Both the position numbers and the translations under genes were made by a program. A stretch of 64,000 nt of DNA, from positions 21,827,233-21,891,232 of the forward strand of contig NC_044924.1 of the NCBI RefSeq assembly GCF_003576645.1. The letters are read 5' to 3'. Shown piece after piece: positions 21,879 through 34,150 of the stretch. Each line of letters opens with the position of its first letter. The first letter of the stretch is position 1. The notes under the pieces are model-generated. The model saw nothing but the letters and a program-made list of their open reading frames with translations, ran no database searches and was not told the origin of the DNA. Origin of the DNA: Ipomoea triloba. Its lineage: Eukaryota > Streptophyta > Magnoliopsida > Solanales > Convolvulaceae.

Positions 21879-23858
21879 GTACAATTTCATATATGCGATT
21901 GTCAATCTATTAGGTCCTGAGGGAGAGGGATTATGTTCGGAGGGAATAAAGCTATAAGTTCCCAAACTCACGATTGAAGTAGAGAATGAGGGTACCACCA
22001 ATTTGATGAGCATTACCCATGGTTGCCTTGCACATGCTTTGATACAAGAAGGCAAAAATAACACTGCCACAACACGAACATTACTTAACCCATGAAATCG
22101 TTAGCACTCTGCAAATCTCTTAAGTGGTCTAAGAAACATAGTCTCACCATGTTGCATTGTTCAACATGTTAGGAAATAAATTTCCACTTAGTAATTGCAT
22201 GATACCCAGTCAGGCCATGCGTCACACGTCTTCATGAGTTTGAATGCTCTGTCTGCAATATCGGATTCTGTAGACATGTCACGATCAAATAAGAGGTGCC
22301 AAAAATTGAGTTAGGTGTTATCTCTGTATTTTACAAAAGGATTTGAAGCTCCAAACCCAATTGGAGGACACGCAACCTAAGTCAACCTTTCATTTGATAC
22401 ATTGCACCATCCTTGCCTAAATCTTGAACCCAACCACTTCACAAATTTAATTCCAATCTATCATTCAACACTCATTAATTAATCACAACTGAAATACAAT
22501 CGTTCACATACTCAACCTTCCATTTGACAATATACATATTTGTAGCGTATCACCATGGTTGACGTATAACGATTGTGTTAATCTCTTTAGGCCTGGCCTA
22601 ACCGACCCACTCGACATCATCCTTTCCCCTGGTGGTGAAGAATTAATAGTAAATATGTATATATATAATGCCCTAAAACGACGTCGTACGGATAGCATCA
22701 AAACCCTACCCTAGTTACTTTCGGATATTCTGGCGGGGTCGGGTGTCCAAATACCCTACCCTACTGTATGGCAGCTATCGTATTTGGAGCGGTTTGGATT
22801 CCCTCTCTTCGGCCGTCGGGTCGCGTGGGTGGGTCCGATTGCTCGGATCTTGCACAGCCCTATCAAAAATTGGTCAAAACATGACTAATCAACCAATTTT
22901 CAAACACTCCTTTGCTATTAAATTCTTGCACCACAATTTTCAAATTCTTCTCTCGAAAACACCAAAAAAATGTCCACAAATTCTTTTAGGTAATCTTCAA
23001 TTGATGTGCACACACTGCACCATCTTTGCACAAATCTCGCATTGAACTTTACAACCGATAAGTTTATCAAATTTTTGAATTTTTTTTTTCGCGTGAAACA
23101 CATGTTAATACATTCGACTTGCGTTTCTCGTATGTATTAAGGCGTACACCAAACGCAAGGGGAACTTTATTCTTATATCTCCCTTACCCTTTGACCACTT
23201 TGGCTACTAGCCCGTTGTTGTTGTATTTGTGAGAGTAGATTGGCATGCAGCAAACAGTAGTGTTGCTTAGTTCGATACCGCTCATTCTTATTTTCCTCAT
23301 ACTCAAAACTCTCTTATCCTGCCGTATAGAATGTAGACTGAAGTTGTAGAGGGTGACATGTAATCTAGGCCTAGTTCAAAAACCTGTGGTGTGCATTCTA
23401 GCATGAAGCTGGGAATTAACCTGAATGGGAAGTACGTACAGAATGAGTTGTAGATTGCTGAAGTACTGTGGAACCATACATTATGGAGGCATCTGATGCA
23501 AGAAGCTGAGGGACAACGAAGCTAACCAGAGATGACATGGCTTCGTTTGGACCGCAGCGCTCAACGGTATTATCTTTGCACTGGGCTCTAAGCTCTGATT
23601 TTGTGGGTCTACATCACATCACCAACTTGGTTTATTACACTAGTTTTCACATGCCTAAACTTTAATGCATAAAATTTTGATGAAAAATATTACTTATACT
23701 CTCAATTTCTACTCGACCAATATGGTGGATCGGGTTGGTAATGACACAACGTGCAATCATGCTATGCAATCTAAAGGGCACCACTATTTGCAATTATTTT
23801 GTGGGGCCAAGCATGAGGTTGTGGAAAAAACGTATAGTAGAGAAAAATGTGATGAGCT
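21879..23858. repeat. Repeat R, copy c (deleted and truncated)
   Basis: It is collinear with copy b without the 0.9-kb insertion. Near 23714 it jumps directly from CTCTCAATTTCTACT to ACCAATATGGTGGATCGGG, losing roughly 570 bp including the right inverted-repeat arm. The unit then diverges near 23815 and meets the hAT-like element at 23867. Confidence 0.65.
21895..22330 (-). pseudogene. Decayed PMD gene remnant
   Basis: The minus frame 22070-21876 includes LFLPSCIKACARQPWVM, matching LFLPSCIKACAG in the better preserved relic at 26795-27070. The rest is out of frame. Confidence 0.55.
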
Positions 23859-23866
23859 CTTGCAAG

Positions 23867-24025
23867 CACGATTGCAAAAATCGGCCAAGCCAGTCCACCT
23901 AGGCCGAGGTGAATTACCTCCTAGGTAGTCGACTAGGCGCCCAACTCAGCCGACTTGATCGAATTGGCGGTGAACTCAGCAAAATTCGGCTGAGTCGACC
24001 TAGCTAATTTTTTTTAATTAAATAA

Positions 24026-24075
<50 letters not shown>

Positions 24076-24362
24076 AAAAACATAATAAGTCTCAATCCAG
24101 GTTATACCCCTGGTTTATGTCCATTTTTTCCGTTAATTTTTGTTGTACCTTATGCTATAAAAGTTGTACTACATAATTTTTTTGACAGAAATATCCTTGC
24201 CGTTATAACTTCTGTTATCTTTTCACATTATAATTACCATGCACATGCATACACAATATTTTTTCTTACATTTTTCAATGGTAAGTTTGAATATCATTTA
24301 TATTTTAATTAAATATTACCATAGTTATATTTAATAATTTATCATTTCTATAATTCTTACTT

Positions 24363-24419
<57 letters not shown>

Positions 24420-24542
24420 ATATATATATTCTTACATTCTTCAATGGTAAGTTTAAACTCATTTAGATTTTAATTAAATATTACCATAGTTATATTTAGT
24501 AATTTATCATTTCTGTAATTTTTACTTCAATAATATTAATAG

Positions 24543-24590
<48 letters not shown>

Positions 24591-25040
24591 ATTTAAACAT
24601 ATTAATATTATAAATGAACAGCAACATAATGCATTTGCAGGGGAAGTTGTTGAATTGAGATAGTTGAAATCAAGTATTATGTATATCCATATATGAATAT
24701 GAATTTATAAGGGATATATCTCTAATTAGAAAAAGACTATATTTTTTCTCCAAAAAAAAAAAGAAAAAAAAAGAGACTATATTTAAACAAATTTTATTCA
24801 TTTTCAATGACAAAAATATTGTAATACAACGTTGAGTACCCTTAAAATTACAGTGGAATATATTAATTACAATGAATTTGAATTTCTTGTATTAATTTCA
24901 AATACATACACAACAAAAATTTTACTCGAATATCTATGAAACTTCAACAAGTAAAAAAAATGCATTATATCTATTTCAAAATGATTTACTAATTGGGTTT
25001 AAATATTGGGCACAAGTCTTCGCGCAAAGCGCGTAGAAAA

Positions 25041-25090
<50 letters not shown>

Positions 25091-25523
25091 TACACCGACA
25101 GACGTGCACTATTTTTCTTTTAATTTTTTTTATAGTTAGCCACCTAGGCACTAGGCGCTACTCTACCACCGAACTAGCATCTAGTTCCCAGGGCCGGATT
25201 TTGGGCTGTGCAAGCTGGGCTAAGGGCCCCAAATTTTAGAGGGTGCAATATTTAATTTTTACCTAACTAGTTAAGACATTTAAAAATAACAAGTTTGCAA
25301 TTAATTTTAAAAGATTCTAAATGGAGAAGTGGTAAAAATGCAAGTTTATTGTATTTTATACGTGAGATAAGAGGTTTGAATCTTGCTTGCTGCCCCCGCC
25401 TTTCGCACAACTTTACGCTTTTGGTAGGGCCTCATTTATTTACAAGAACGGGACTACAAAAATCTTAAATCCGACCCTACCAAAATCTTAAATCCGACCC
25501 TGCTAGCGCTTACTGTAACCATG
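23867..25523. mobile_element. hAT-like non-autonomous element
   Basis: The ends CACGATTGCA and (inverse) CATGGTTACA match at 7 of 10 bases. The 8-bp direct repeat cttgcaag (23859-23866, 25524-25531) flanks it. CTAGGCG-rich subterminal sequence occurs near both ends (23895-24000, 25140-25160). The interior is A+T-rich, with (TA)n runs near 24030-24073, 24367-24430, 24545-24585 and 25043-25088 and a tandem duplicate of about 160 bp (roughly 24258-24420 and 24421-24560, TTCAATGGTAAGTTT...ATTTATCATTTCT). No transposase is seen. Confidence 0.5.
25189..25502. mobile_element. hAT MITE (314 bp)
   Basis: It starts CAGGGCCGGATTTTGGG and ends CTTAAATCCGACCCTG, a clear inverted pair. The flanks ctagttcc/ctagcgct are an imperfect 8-bp duplication. 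The last 24 bases are tandemly duplicated (AAATCTTAAATCCGACCCT twice). Confidence 0.7.
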
Positions 25524-25531
25524 CTTGCAAG

Positions 25532-26499
25532 AAATGATTTATTTGTGCGATTCACTAAACAAATTTAAAACAGCCCATTCTAGTCCACGTTGTGTACACT
25601 AGATGTGGCCATTGGTGTAAACCTTTTTTTTACCACTCTGTTTCTTTCTTTGTTTTTTGTTTTTTTTTTTTCCTTCACACGAAAAAACCTGCCAAAAAAA
25701 AACCAGGTTGCTCTAACATAGTATTGTAACCACGTTCGGTCTTTATCATTATCACCCATTCACAACATTTTCTTCACGTTTTTCCTATTCTATCAAATAA
25801 TGTTTGTGCCTAATGCTCTCGTCTGTGCCCCTTTTCCCTCTTCCATCAATCTTGTGCAAATCTACTTTGGTGTAGAACTTGGCCAACCACGGATGCTTGA
25901 ATTTTCCAAACTGACGGAGAACTCTGTCCAGAAAGTGTCACTCTACTACCTCGTACATAATCAGAGGAGACTTTGTCATCCAGAAATGCTCTCCTGATTT
26001 GCAATAATCTGGTAACTTATCCCACTCGTTTTCATATAGCTTTTAAATGGCACTCGAAAATGCAATTGAAAGACCAACAGATATATTAAGTGATGAATTG
26101 GCAGTTTTAGTATATTTTGTATAAGAATATAAGTATCTTAGTACACACATGAGTGTCTTCTTTGATCTCTGTATGCTTTTAAGGCATGACTGTCAACATC
26201 GCCAAATCTTTTAGTACACTTCCTAAAAATATCCTAATAAGTAGTGGTTAGTTTGGCACAACTGTTGGTGCATTGGCTTTGCCTAAAACATGATGCAAAT
26301 AATTAAGTGTGATTGTACTAGTGACTAATAATTTCACCTAGAAGAAAATAGAAACATAAATATATAAAAAAAAATAACGGTATAAATAATACTCCGTATT
26401 AAACTAGAAAGAATATTTGTATAGGTGACTTTGAAAATTACAAATGGTACGGATAGAAACTATACCAGCTGCTATTTCTAGTTTCTTTCTAGTTTCTTA
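25532..26499. other. Unassigned intergenic DNA
   Basis: No convincing gene. A 65-codon frame at 25800-25997 lacks a known domain. The block AGAGGAGACTTTGTCATC to TTTTCATATAGC (about 25962-26040) recurs at 42955-43033, so at least part is repetitive. Confidence 0.5.
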
Positions 26500-26689
26500 T
26501 AACACTCATACAAAATATTTTTTTTTTTAGTTTAATATCATTTACATCTTTATTGTTTGTTTTAAATTTTATGTTCCTGCCTTTTTAATGGGTTGTACCT
26601 AATTGCAAGGTATTTAATTTTTAACACATGATCTTGGTTTAGTATCATTTTGAAATAAATTAGTGAACATATATATCTACATAGAGCTC

Positions 26690-27215
26690 TATCTCAATCT
26701 AATTAGGTCTTGAAGGAGAGAGACTATGTACAACTCCCAAACCCACAATTGAAGAAGAATGAGGAACCGCTAATTAGACAAGCATTATCCATGGTCACCC
26801 AGCACATGCTTTGATACAGGAAGGTAAGAACAACACTACTAAGAAACATAGTCTCGCATTGTTGTTCGACGTGTCAGGGAAGAACAATCCACCTAGTAAT
26901 TGCATGATACGCAACCGAGTCATGCGTTCTATGTCTTCATCAGTTGAATGCTTTCTCAGTGGTCGCGGATTTTGTAGATATGTCAGGATAAAAAAAGGAG
27001 GTGCATGAAATTGAGTTATTGCTAGGCCTAATAATGTCGAAGAGGTCATGACATATGTCACAGAACTCATCTTTTGTCTGCATTTAGAAACATCTTTGCT
27101 ACTGCCATGCCATCAATGCACAATCCTAAGAGAATCTCCACATCTTGCAATGTGATGGTGACTTCCCCAAATGAAAGTTGGAAAGAATATATAATGGGTC
27201 TCTGGGCAACATCAG
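26690..27215 (-). pseudogene. Plant mobile domain (PMD, MAIN/MAIL-like) gene remnant
   Basis: Minus-strand translation across frames gives FGEVTITLQDVEILLGL then IDGMAV (about 27170-27100), the signature of the plant mobile domain/aminotransferase-like family. Further on comes RMTRLRIMQLLGGLFFPD then TSNN (about 26930-26850), the family's second conserved block. Stops and shifts interrupt it. PMD proteins occur both as host genes (MAIN, MAIL1, needed for silencing and genome stability) and inside transposons. Here it belongs to a repeated unit, so a transposon or tandem-array origin is likely. Confidence 0.75.
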
Positions 27216-27579
27216 CCGAAATGTATCGTTTCTAATCTAGACAATCCATCAAAGCTTGCTTGTTAAAGGTAAGTCATAACCCTATCATCAAATTCTTGCA
27301 CATAAATCCTCAAAATCTTCCCTTACAACAAAAAATCCTCATATTCTTTTAGGGAATCTTTCATTGATGCACAAATTGCACCATCCTTCACAAATCTTGC
27401 ACCGAACTTTGTAGCAATTGAACACACCTTTAGATCATGCACAACATTGTAGCACCTTTATTATTTTTATTTTTATTTTATTATGTTTATTTTATTATTA
27501 TTATTAAAACTTAAGCCCATCCACAATCCAGTGTCGTCAAACTGCAAGTCCAAATCCCTACCCATTTGTTTTCCCCTAC

Positions 27580-27735
27580 AACGATGACGAATAAGATGAG
27601 GAAGACGGTGGTAGCAAGAAGATGAGGAAGACGGCTATAGCAAAGAAGATGCGAAAGATGGCGATGACGATGAAGATGAAGATAACGGTGATGGCAAAGA
27701 AGACGACCATAGAGAAGACGCTATGGGTTAACTGG
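27580..27735 (+). repeat. Purine-rich GATGA/GAAGA minisatellite
   Basis: Diverged tandem units of GATGAGGAAGACGG and GAAGATGAAGAT within R copy d. It would translate as an acidic/lysine run, but no gene context is visible. Confidence 0.6.
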
Positions 27736-28719
27736 TTTCTTGACTAGGATATGTAGTGTTTTCCTTTCTTATTGTTGTTCTTTTTTCTTTTTTTTTGAAA
27801 TAAAAAATCTATGCTTTGTTGTGTATTAGAAACACTGTTCCATTTGGCTCTCTGTAAATTGCAAATGTAGAACTGGTGAAACAGCAAGGTGTTAGAGATT
27901 AGAGATGACAACGCTAAAATAGTAATTTAGTAATTTAATAAATATATCCAATCACTCATTTAGAAACGCTACACAATCCAACGTTTCATATTTTGGATGA
28001 TTGACCCAATCAACCGTTTACCAACTATTTTTGGTCAAATCCAAGCCCCAGATCACAACCCCTAAATTTGGTTATCCAAAATTGGTCAAATCAACTGAAA
28101 AATGACTAATCAGACATTTTTTAAACACTCATTTGCTATAAAATTCTTGGACCTAAATTTTCAAATCTTCTCTCAAAAGAACACAAAAAATATCTTCAAA
28201 TTCTTTTAGGGAATCTTTCATCAGTTGATGCACACACACAACACCATCATTGCACAAATTTTGCGTTGAACTTCACAAGCGGCAAGGTTGTCAAATTCCG
28301 AATTTTTTTTGCCTGAAACACATGTCAGTACATACAACTTGCGTTTCTCGTATTTATTACGACATACGACAAACACAAGTGGAACTTTATTCTTGATACC
28401 TCAGCTCCCTGACCCTGACCACTTTGGCTACTTGGTTGTTGTTGTTGCATTTGTGAGAATAGATTGGCATGCAACAAGTAGTAGTATTGCTTGATACCAC
28501 TCATTCTTATTTTCCTCAGACTCAAAACCCTCTTGTCCTGCCACATGAAATGTAGGCTGAAGCGGTTGATGGTGACCTGTAACCTCGGCCTGATCCAGAA
28601 GCCTATGGTGTGCATGCTAGTATGAGGTTGGGAATTCACATGAAGTAGTTGTAGGTTACTGAAGTACTGTGGAACCATACGTTACGGAGGCATTTGATGC
28701 AAGAAGCCGAGGGACGAAG

Positions 28720-29310
28720 TGTTAGAAATAATTATTTCCTAACATTGATTTATATAATAAAGGTTTTAATTCCATAAGAGACTCACGTTGATGATTAGTG
28801 ATGTATAAAGGCGGAATTACTGGGTGAAATTCCCTCCCTCTCATTCTGTTAAAATTTAAGTTTATAAGGGTTAAAAGATGTATAATGGAAAAAGGATATG
28901 AGTTCTCCTAAAAGGAGGTTTCACATTCCTAAAGAGATTTATATTCCTGAAAGGAGGTTTCCCATTCTTCTTAAAAGAGGGTTTCTCATCACATCTATAA
29001 ATACCTAGGAAAACTCTAGGGACAAGAAAGTTTCTGATCATAAGGTTTTTAGTCCCTGAGTTTTCTAGTCTCCATATCATCAGGAGGTGATTAAGGCATA
29101 CAGATCAGAGAGGTGAAGCATTAATTCTTGATTGTTCAGGTTAGAGATTACATCTCAATGGAATCAAGTAAGTCTTTATATTTATTCTTGTTTTAATTAA
29201 AGATCCATAATCATGAACATTGTTTAGTTGATTAATTTGATTTACATGCGGTTCATTATTATTTGTGCTTCCGCATTCAAGTTATAAGCGCATAAAGGTT
29301 TTAATTAACA
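28720..29310 (+). repeat. 5' LTR of the pol-less copia-type element
   Basis: It starts TGTTAGAAATAATTATTTCC and ends TTTTAATTAACA, followed by TT and the primer site. Confidence 0.92.
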
Positions 29311-29312
29311 TT

Positions 29313-29324
29313 TGGTATCAGAGC
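29313..29324 (+). other. Primer binding site (tRNA-iMet)
   Basis: TGGTATCAGAGC, an exact match to the standard copia primer site, two bases from the LTR end. Confidence 0.9.
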
Positions 29325-30399
29325 TTGCTTGTAAATTGATTGATCACTAAAAATAGGGTTCATGATATTTAGGGATTTTTAATTATAAAGGTTTAGAAGT
29401 ACGGTGGATTTTTAACTGGAATCAGATTGCAATCGTACGCATGTTTTGTGTTAGTGCACTGAATTTGAGTATACAAAAGGTCGTAATGAGATTAAGATGA
29501 AAGTATATTAATGGACGCATAGAGGTAATTCATAATTGTAGCATGATCTCGTACTGTCCAAAATTTTTGTCTTCTTTTGGCTACAATTAACTGATTTGTC
29601 ATCAACATATATGTTGTTTGTGCGTACTGTTCGTGAAATTAACAAACATATATGTCAATTGCTATGAATACATACTGTGTATGGGATCAAGGTTATTTTG
29701 TATTCATTAGAAATCAACGTATATGATATATATATGGTGTGTATGTACATATTATACCTGGAATCAAAATTAATATGATTGTCCATATTACTTGCTATTA
29801 CATGATTTATATAGTATGTGATTTCTCACTATTAATCATGTATTATATGTTATAAGAGAACGATATATAAATTAAGGTTTGTTCACATAAATATGTTCGT
29901 GGAATCAAAATCAATTGAAACCAACAAATATATACATGTACTATTTGATTATATATAAGATAATTTGGTTGGTTTCTGGAATCAAATATTATGTATGTGT
30001 ACTCCTATTACTGGATTATTTGTATGAATGTTGGAATCAACTACTGCAATGGAATCAAACTTGGAGTCACGAACGGCTATGGTGGCGTAGCTGGGTTCCC
30101 ACGACGGAGGGCATACGGTGGAGTTTCTCCGATTTCCGACCGGCTCCGTGGGAGGTATGAAGAGGAAAAGACAAAATGAGGATTATTTTGTTGGGCCAAT
30201 TAATTTGAGTCTGTTTGGTTATTTAAGGTATTATGGATTTGCTTTAAATTACAAGCTCATTTAATTTGGGCTTAAAATATAAGGGATTATATATAAGTTT
30301 GGGCCCTTAATTACGATTTGTTTAAAGCATTTAGACTAGCTTTAAATTCGGGGCTCATATGTATATATAAAGGATCAATTATGGCTGGATATTTGATCC
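29325..30399 (+). other. Internal leader of the pol-less element
   Basis: A+T-rich, with recurrent TGGAATCAA boxes (for example about 29759, 29900, 29977, 30032, 30049). A short GC-richer stretch at 30060-30160 has open frames of 62-81 codons without recognisable domains. Confidence 0.6.
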
Positions 30400-30432
30400 G
30401 CAAATTATGCCGTGGACCCAGGTCCACCTTGT
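30400..30432. repeat. MULE-1 left terminal inverted repeat
   Basis: GCAAATTATGCC followed by GTGGACCCAGGTCCAC, a self-complementary block, as in the other family members. Confidence 0.75.
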
Positions 30433-30760
30433 TTAAAGCATTTAGACTAGCTTAAAAAAATTTGTTAATTAACGCCGTTAACGGAGCTTGGGAGCAGCAG
30501 GCGGTTGTCCGGTTCTTGCAAAACAATTGGCGCTTTCCTCGTTCGATTCATCATTGCAGTTCTCCAGTCATTCACCATCATCGCAAAACAATTCTTCACT
30601 CATTCATCATCGCAATTCTCGTTCGATTCTTCATCGCTGATCTCCTCCGATTCATCATCGCGAAATTCTCGTTCGATTCATCATCGCCGATCTCCTCCGA
30701 TTCATCATCGCGAAATTCTTTCGATTCACCATCGTAATTCTTCTTTGCAATTCTTCTTCA

Positions 30761-31106
30761 ATGATGGCAGAGGCAGTAGATCAACTAAGTTTACACGTTG
30801 ATGGCTCATCTTTGATTGCAGGTTTTAAGTTTGGATTCATGTTTGATGAATTGTATAGATTTATGTTTGTTTTTTTCGAATTTAGGATTTGTGGTTAGAT
30901 TGATTGTGTAACCATGTATTTGAGTTTTAGATTCACACTTATACAACTCTACATTCACAGTTACATAGTGATAGATTCACACATTTAGAACACTACATTC
31001 ACACTATTTCCTGATACTCTGTTTTATTTTTTATATTTGCAGTACGTGATGGCAGAGGCAGTAGATCAACTAAGTTTACACGTTGATGGCTCATCTTCGA
31101 TTGCAG
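30761..31106 (+). pseudogene. Transposase first-exon relic, tandemly duplicated
   Basis: An ATG at 30761 opens about 20 codons (GAVDQ-like acidic start, then LSLHVDGSSLIA) ending in a splice-donor context, CAG/GTTTTAAG, at 30821. In MULE-2 the transposase begins at the equivalent end with a 64-bp exon of the same phase. A second copy (31050-31106) lies 285 bp downstream within a tandem duplicate that includes the following intron-like DNA (TTTGGATTCATGTTTGATG). No later transposase exon exists in MULE-1. The upstream leader (30540-30740) repeats CGATTCATCATCGC several times. Identity as mudrA exon 1 is inferred from position and phase. Confidence 0.5.
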
Positions 31107-32559
31107 GTTTTAAGTTTGGATTCATGTTTGATGAATTGTATAGATTTATGTTTGTTTTTTTCGAATTTAGGATTTATGGTTAGATTGATTGTGTAACCAT
31201 GTATTTGAGTTTTAGATTCACACTTATACAACTCTACATTCACAGATACATAGTTCTAGATTCACACATTTAGAACTATAGATTCACACTGTTTCCTGAT
31301 ACTCTATTTTATTTTTTTATATTTGTAGTGAATGCACATATATGGACATGAATGTGGTGTTTTGAAATTATGAATATAAAGCTATGGGGGTGTGAATATG
31401 TAACAATATTCACATTTGAGTACAAGTTGTTCATTTCTTGTTGTACAAGAGTTTGGTTTTCTTGATCACAATGTTTTTCAATGTGTTGGCACGCCACCTT
31501 ATGATTGTTGCGGCGTACCTGGCCCTCAATCCAATTAAGAAGTTTTCCTACAAATATACAAGATCAAAATAAATACTTTATTGCAATGCTAGGAAAAAAA
31601 AAGTGAAGAAATTATTCAAGGCTAGTATTTGTGTACTTACATTTAAGATTGCTTTCTTTCTAAATCCCGGGTTCCATTTCTTCAATGTCCCTTTATATGT
31701 TTCCATATGCCTCATTACAAATAGTCCGCAATCAATATAATTTTCCGATTCTTTCCAACTCATGTCCACAACCTCTTCGGTTAGCTCATCCACCTTCCAG
31801 AATAGGGCAGATGACCTCAGTGCTAGGTATTCTTTTAAAGCTGTAACCTGGACATAAATATTTAAGTCTACCACTGTTACACATTCACACATTCATAACA
31901 GTATATTCACAGATTATCTACTCTACATTCACAGATTGAAAATAGCACATTCACACATTTCAGTGTTAGATTTTCAGTGATTATATTACATCTGCTATAC
32001 ATTCACACTTTGATAACTCTATATTCACACTTTATATACTATATATTCACGGTTTGAAAAGTACACATTCACATACATGTAGCAACTGAAAAGGAGCTCA
32101 AGTGTTGTTGATCAACTTACCAAGAGGGTTGTGCAATCTCCATACTTGTCCTTCATGGTAACACCATGGACTAAGGACTTGTTGTCAATTATTTCAAGTT
32201 TTGAGGCTTTAACATTGATGCAAATGAGAAAATAGTGCCTGTGACGAAGCACTGGAAAGAATATCTAAGTTCAAAAAAGGAAAATAAAAACAGTGTCATT
32301 AATGTCTTGAATGTGACTAGATAAAACTGAGTGTTGTTGATAAACTCACCAAGTCCGCATCATTTATGTTCAAATTTTGTAGGCGCTCAATTTCATATGT
32401 CATCCGTTCATAGAAGTTTTGTTTCTTTTTTTCCATCGGGAGACATTTCATCCATTCGTGGGTGGGATCTAGTTGTAACTAAGATAAAAAAAATAAAAAA
32501 TAAAAAACAAAGTTCTCAATTTGAATACTTTTTTAAGTCAGAAATACGGATAAATAATT

Positions 32560-32970
32560 TTAAGTTCACAAATTTTTATGCTTTGTGTGTGAATGTGGGG
32601 TATATAAACTGTGAATATAGAGTATAGAATATGTGAATCTTTAAAATAGTTAACACAGTCCAGCAACTTCTACCCTGTAATGTGTGAATGTATAGGTTTC
32701 AAATTGTGAATTTAGAGTATAGAAACTGTGAATATACTAGTATGAATGTGTGAATGTAGAACAGATAGTAATATAATTACTGAAAATTGTGAATGTGGAG
32801 TTTTCAATCTGTGAATGTAGAGTAGATAATCTGTGAATATACTGTTATGAATGTGTGAATGTAGAACAGATAGTAATATAATTACTGAAAATTGTGAATG
32901 TGGAGTTTTCAATCTGTGAATGTAGAGTAGATAATCTGTGAATATACTGTTATGAATGTGTGAATCTGTA
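32560..32970. repeat. MULE-1 motif array in inverted orientation (TGTGAAT)
   Basis: Here the motif reads TGTGAAT on the plus strand (GTGAATGTGTGAATGTAGA, ATCTGTGAATATACT), opposite to its direction at 31880-32070, 33880-34150 and 35230-36415. A block of about 118 bp is repeated in tandem (32730-32960). It lies in intron 4. Confidence 0.85.
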
Positions 32971-33879
32971 ACCAAGCTAACACAGTTATACCAATATTTA
33001 AAAAGTATACTTGTTTACAAATTCAAAAAGGACTTACGTAGGCAATTGTGCTGAAAAACACCCTCTTCGATTGCCCGGGTCTACGCTCTTTGTCAAGTAT
33101 TGAGAGCCTCAATGCCCATACATCTAAGAAGATATTTTCAACTTGGCCAACACTGAGCGAGATGAAGTGATACCTAGTGATCTCAATGTCACCAAAGCTG
33201 AAAAGTAATTCACTACAAAAGGCACAAAAAAAGAATTAAAATTAAAAAAAAANTACTAGTATGAATGTGTGAATCTGTAACCAAGCTAACACAGTTATAC
33301 CAATATTTAAAAAGTATACTTGTTTACAAATTCAAAAAGGACTTACGTAGGCAATTGTGCTGAAAAACACCCTCTTCGATTGCCCGGGTCTACGCTCTTT
33401 GTCAAGTATTGAGAGCCTCAATGCCCATACATCTAAGAAGATATTTTCAACTTGGCCAACACTGAGCGAGATGAAGTGATACCTAGTGATCTCAATGTCA
33501 CCAAAGCTGAAAAGTAATTCACTACAAAAGGCACAAAAAAAGAATTAAAATTAAAAAAAAATAGAAAATTTACCCAATTCACATTAATGTAAGTAATTAA
33601 TAAATATTTAGATGGAACATACTCTTTAGGATGTTCATCAGAAACTTCTACAAATGCATAGTTCGAGAGGAGTTTATCTGGGACAATGGCATTTCTGATT
33701 TTCATCCCATGTTCATTCCAAAATGGAGACCGTAGGTTTAGGGGGATGTTCTTGAACTTTCGTTGAGGCTTCTTTCTAGTAATGACATCCTCGACATCAG
33801 ATTCACTCTCCGCTAATGCACTGTGTTCACATAATGGAAGTATTTAGTCAACAAAAAACAGAAGCTTATGTTTACCAAA

Positions 33880-34150
33880 TATAGAGCCTTATATTCACAC
33901 CTTGTTATCTTTATGTTCACAGTCTGTGAGGTCTATATTCACAATTTAGAATTTTGGAGGTTTAGCCTAAAGGTGTTTAGTTTTAGGTGTCCCAATGCTT
34001 TCTTCACAAATTGTTAACTGTATATTCACCATCTGTTATATATATATTCACAATTTGTTAACTGATTCCCTTTGTTTTACAGATTCACAGCTTCATAATT
34101 TTATATTCACATATTGCATACTAAACATTCACATTTTTTATAGTCCACAT
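33880..34150. repeat. ATTCACA motifs in intron 2 of the MULE-1 Ulp1-like gene
   Basis: Looser version of the same array (TATATTCACA, ACATTCACA), confined to the intron between exons 2 and 3. Similar motifs stand at 30930-31010, 31225-31290 and 31880-32070. Confidence 0.75.

Larger units (their letters stand above)
26500..28719. repeat. Repeat R, copy d, left part (with the end of a preceding unit)
   Basis: 26500-26640 matches the right end of copies a and b (TTTAATATCATTTACATC ... TTTTTAACACATGATC). A new unit then begins near 26645 with the PMD relic and continues to 28714, where the copia-type element was inserted. This copy lacks the hAT-like tail present in b and c. The unit resumes at 39636. 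Confidence 0.6.

Noticed and set aside
25800..25997. 65-codon plus-strand frame
   Set aside because: No domain, no splice context, and the neighbouring sequence is repeated at 42955, so it is not supported as a gene.
26811..27008. Plus-strand 65-codon frame
   Set aside because: It is the antisense shadow of the PMD relic on the minus strand.
28871..29080. Minus-strand frames in the LTRs (also 39191-39400)
   Set aside because: Shadow frames within LTR sequence, without a domain.
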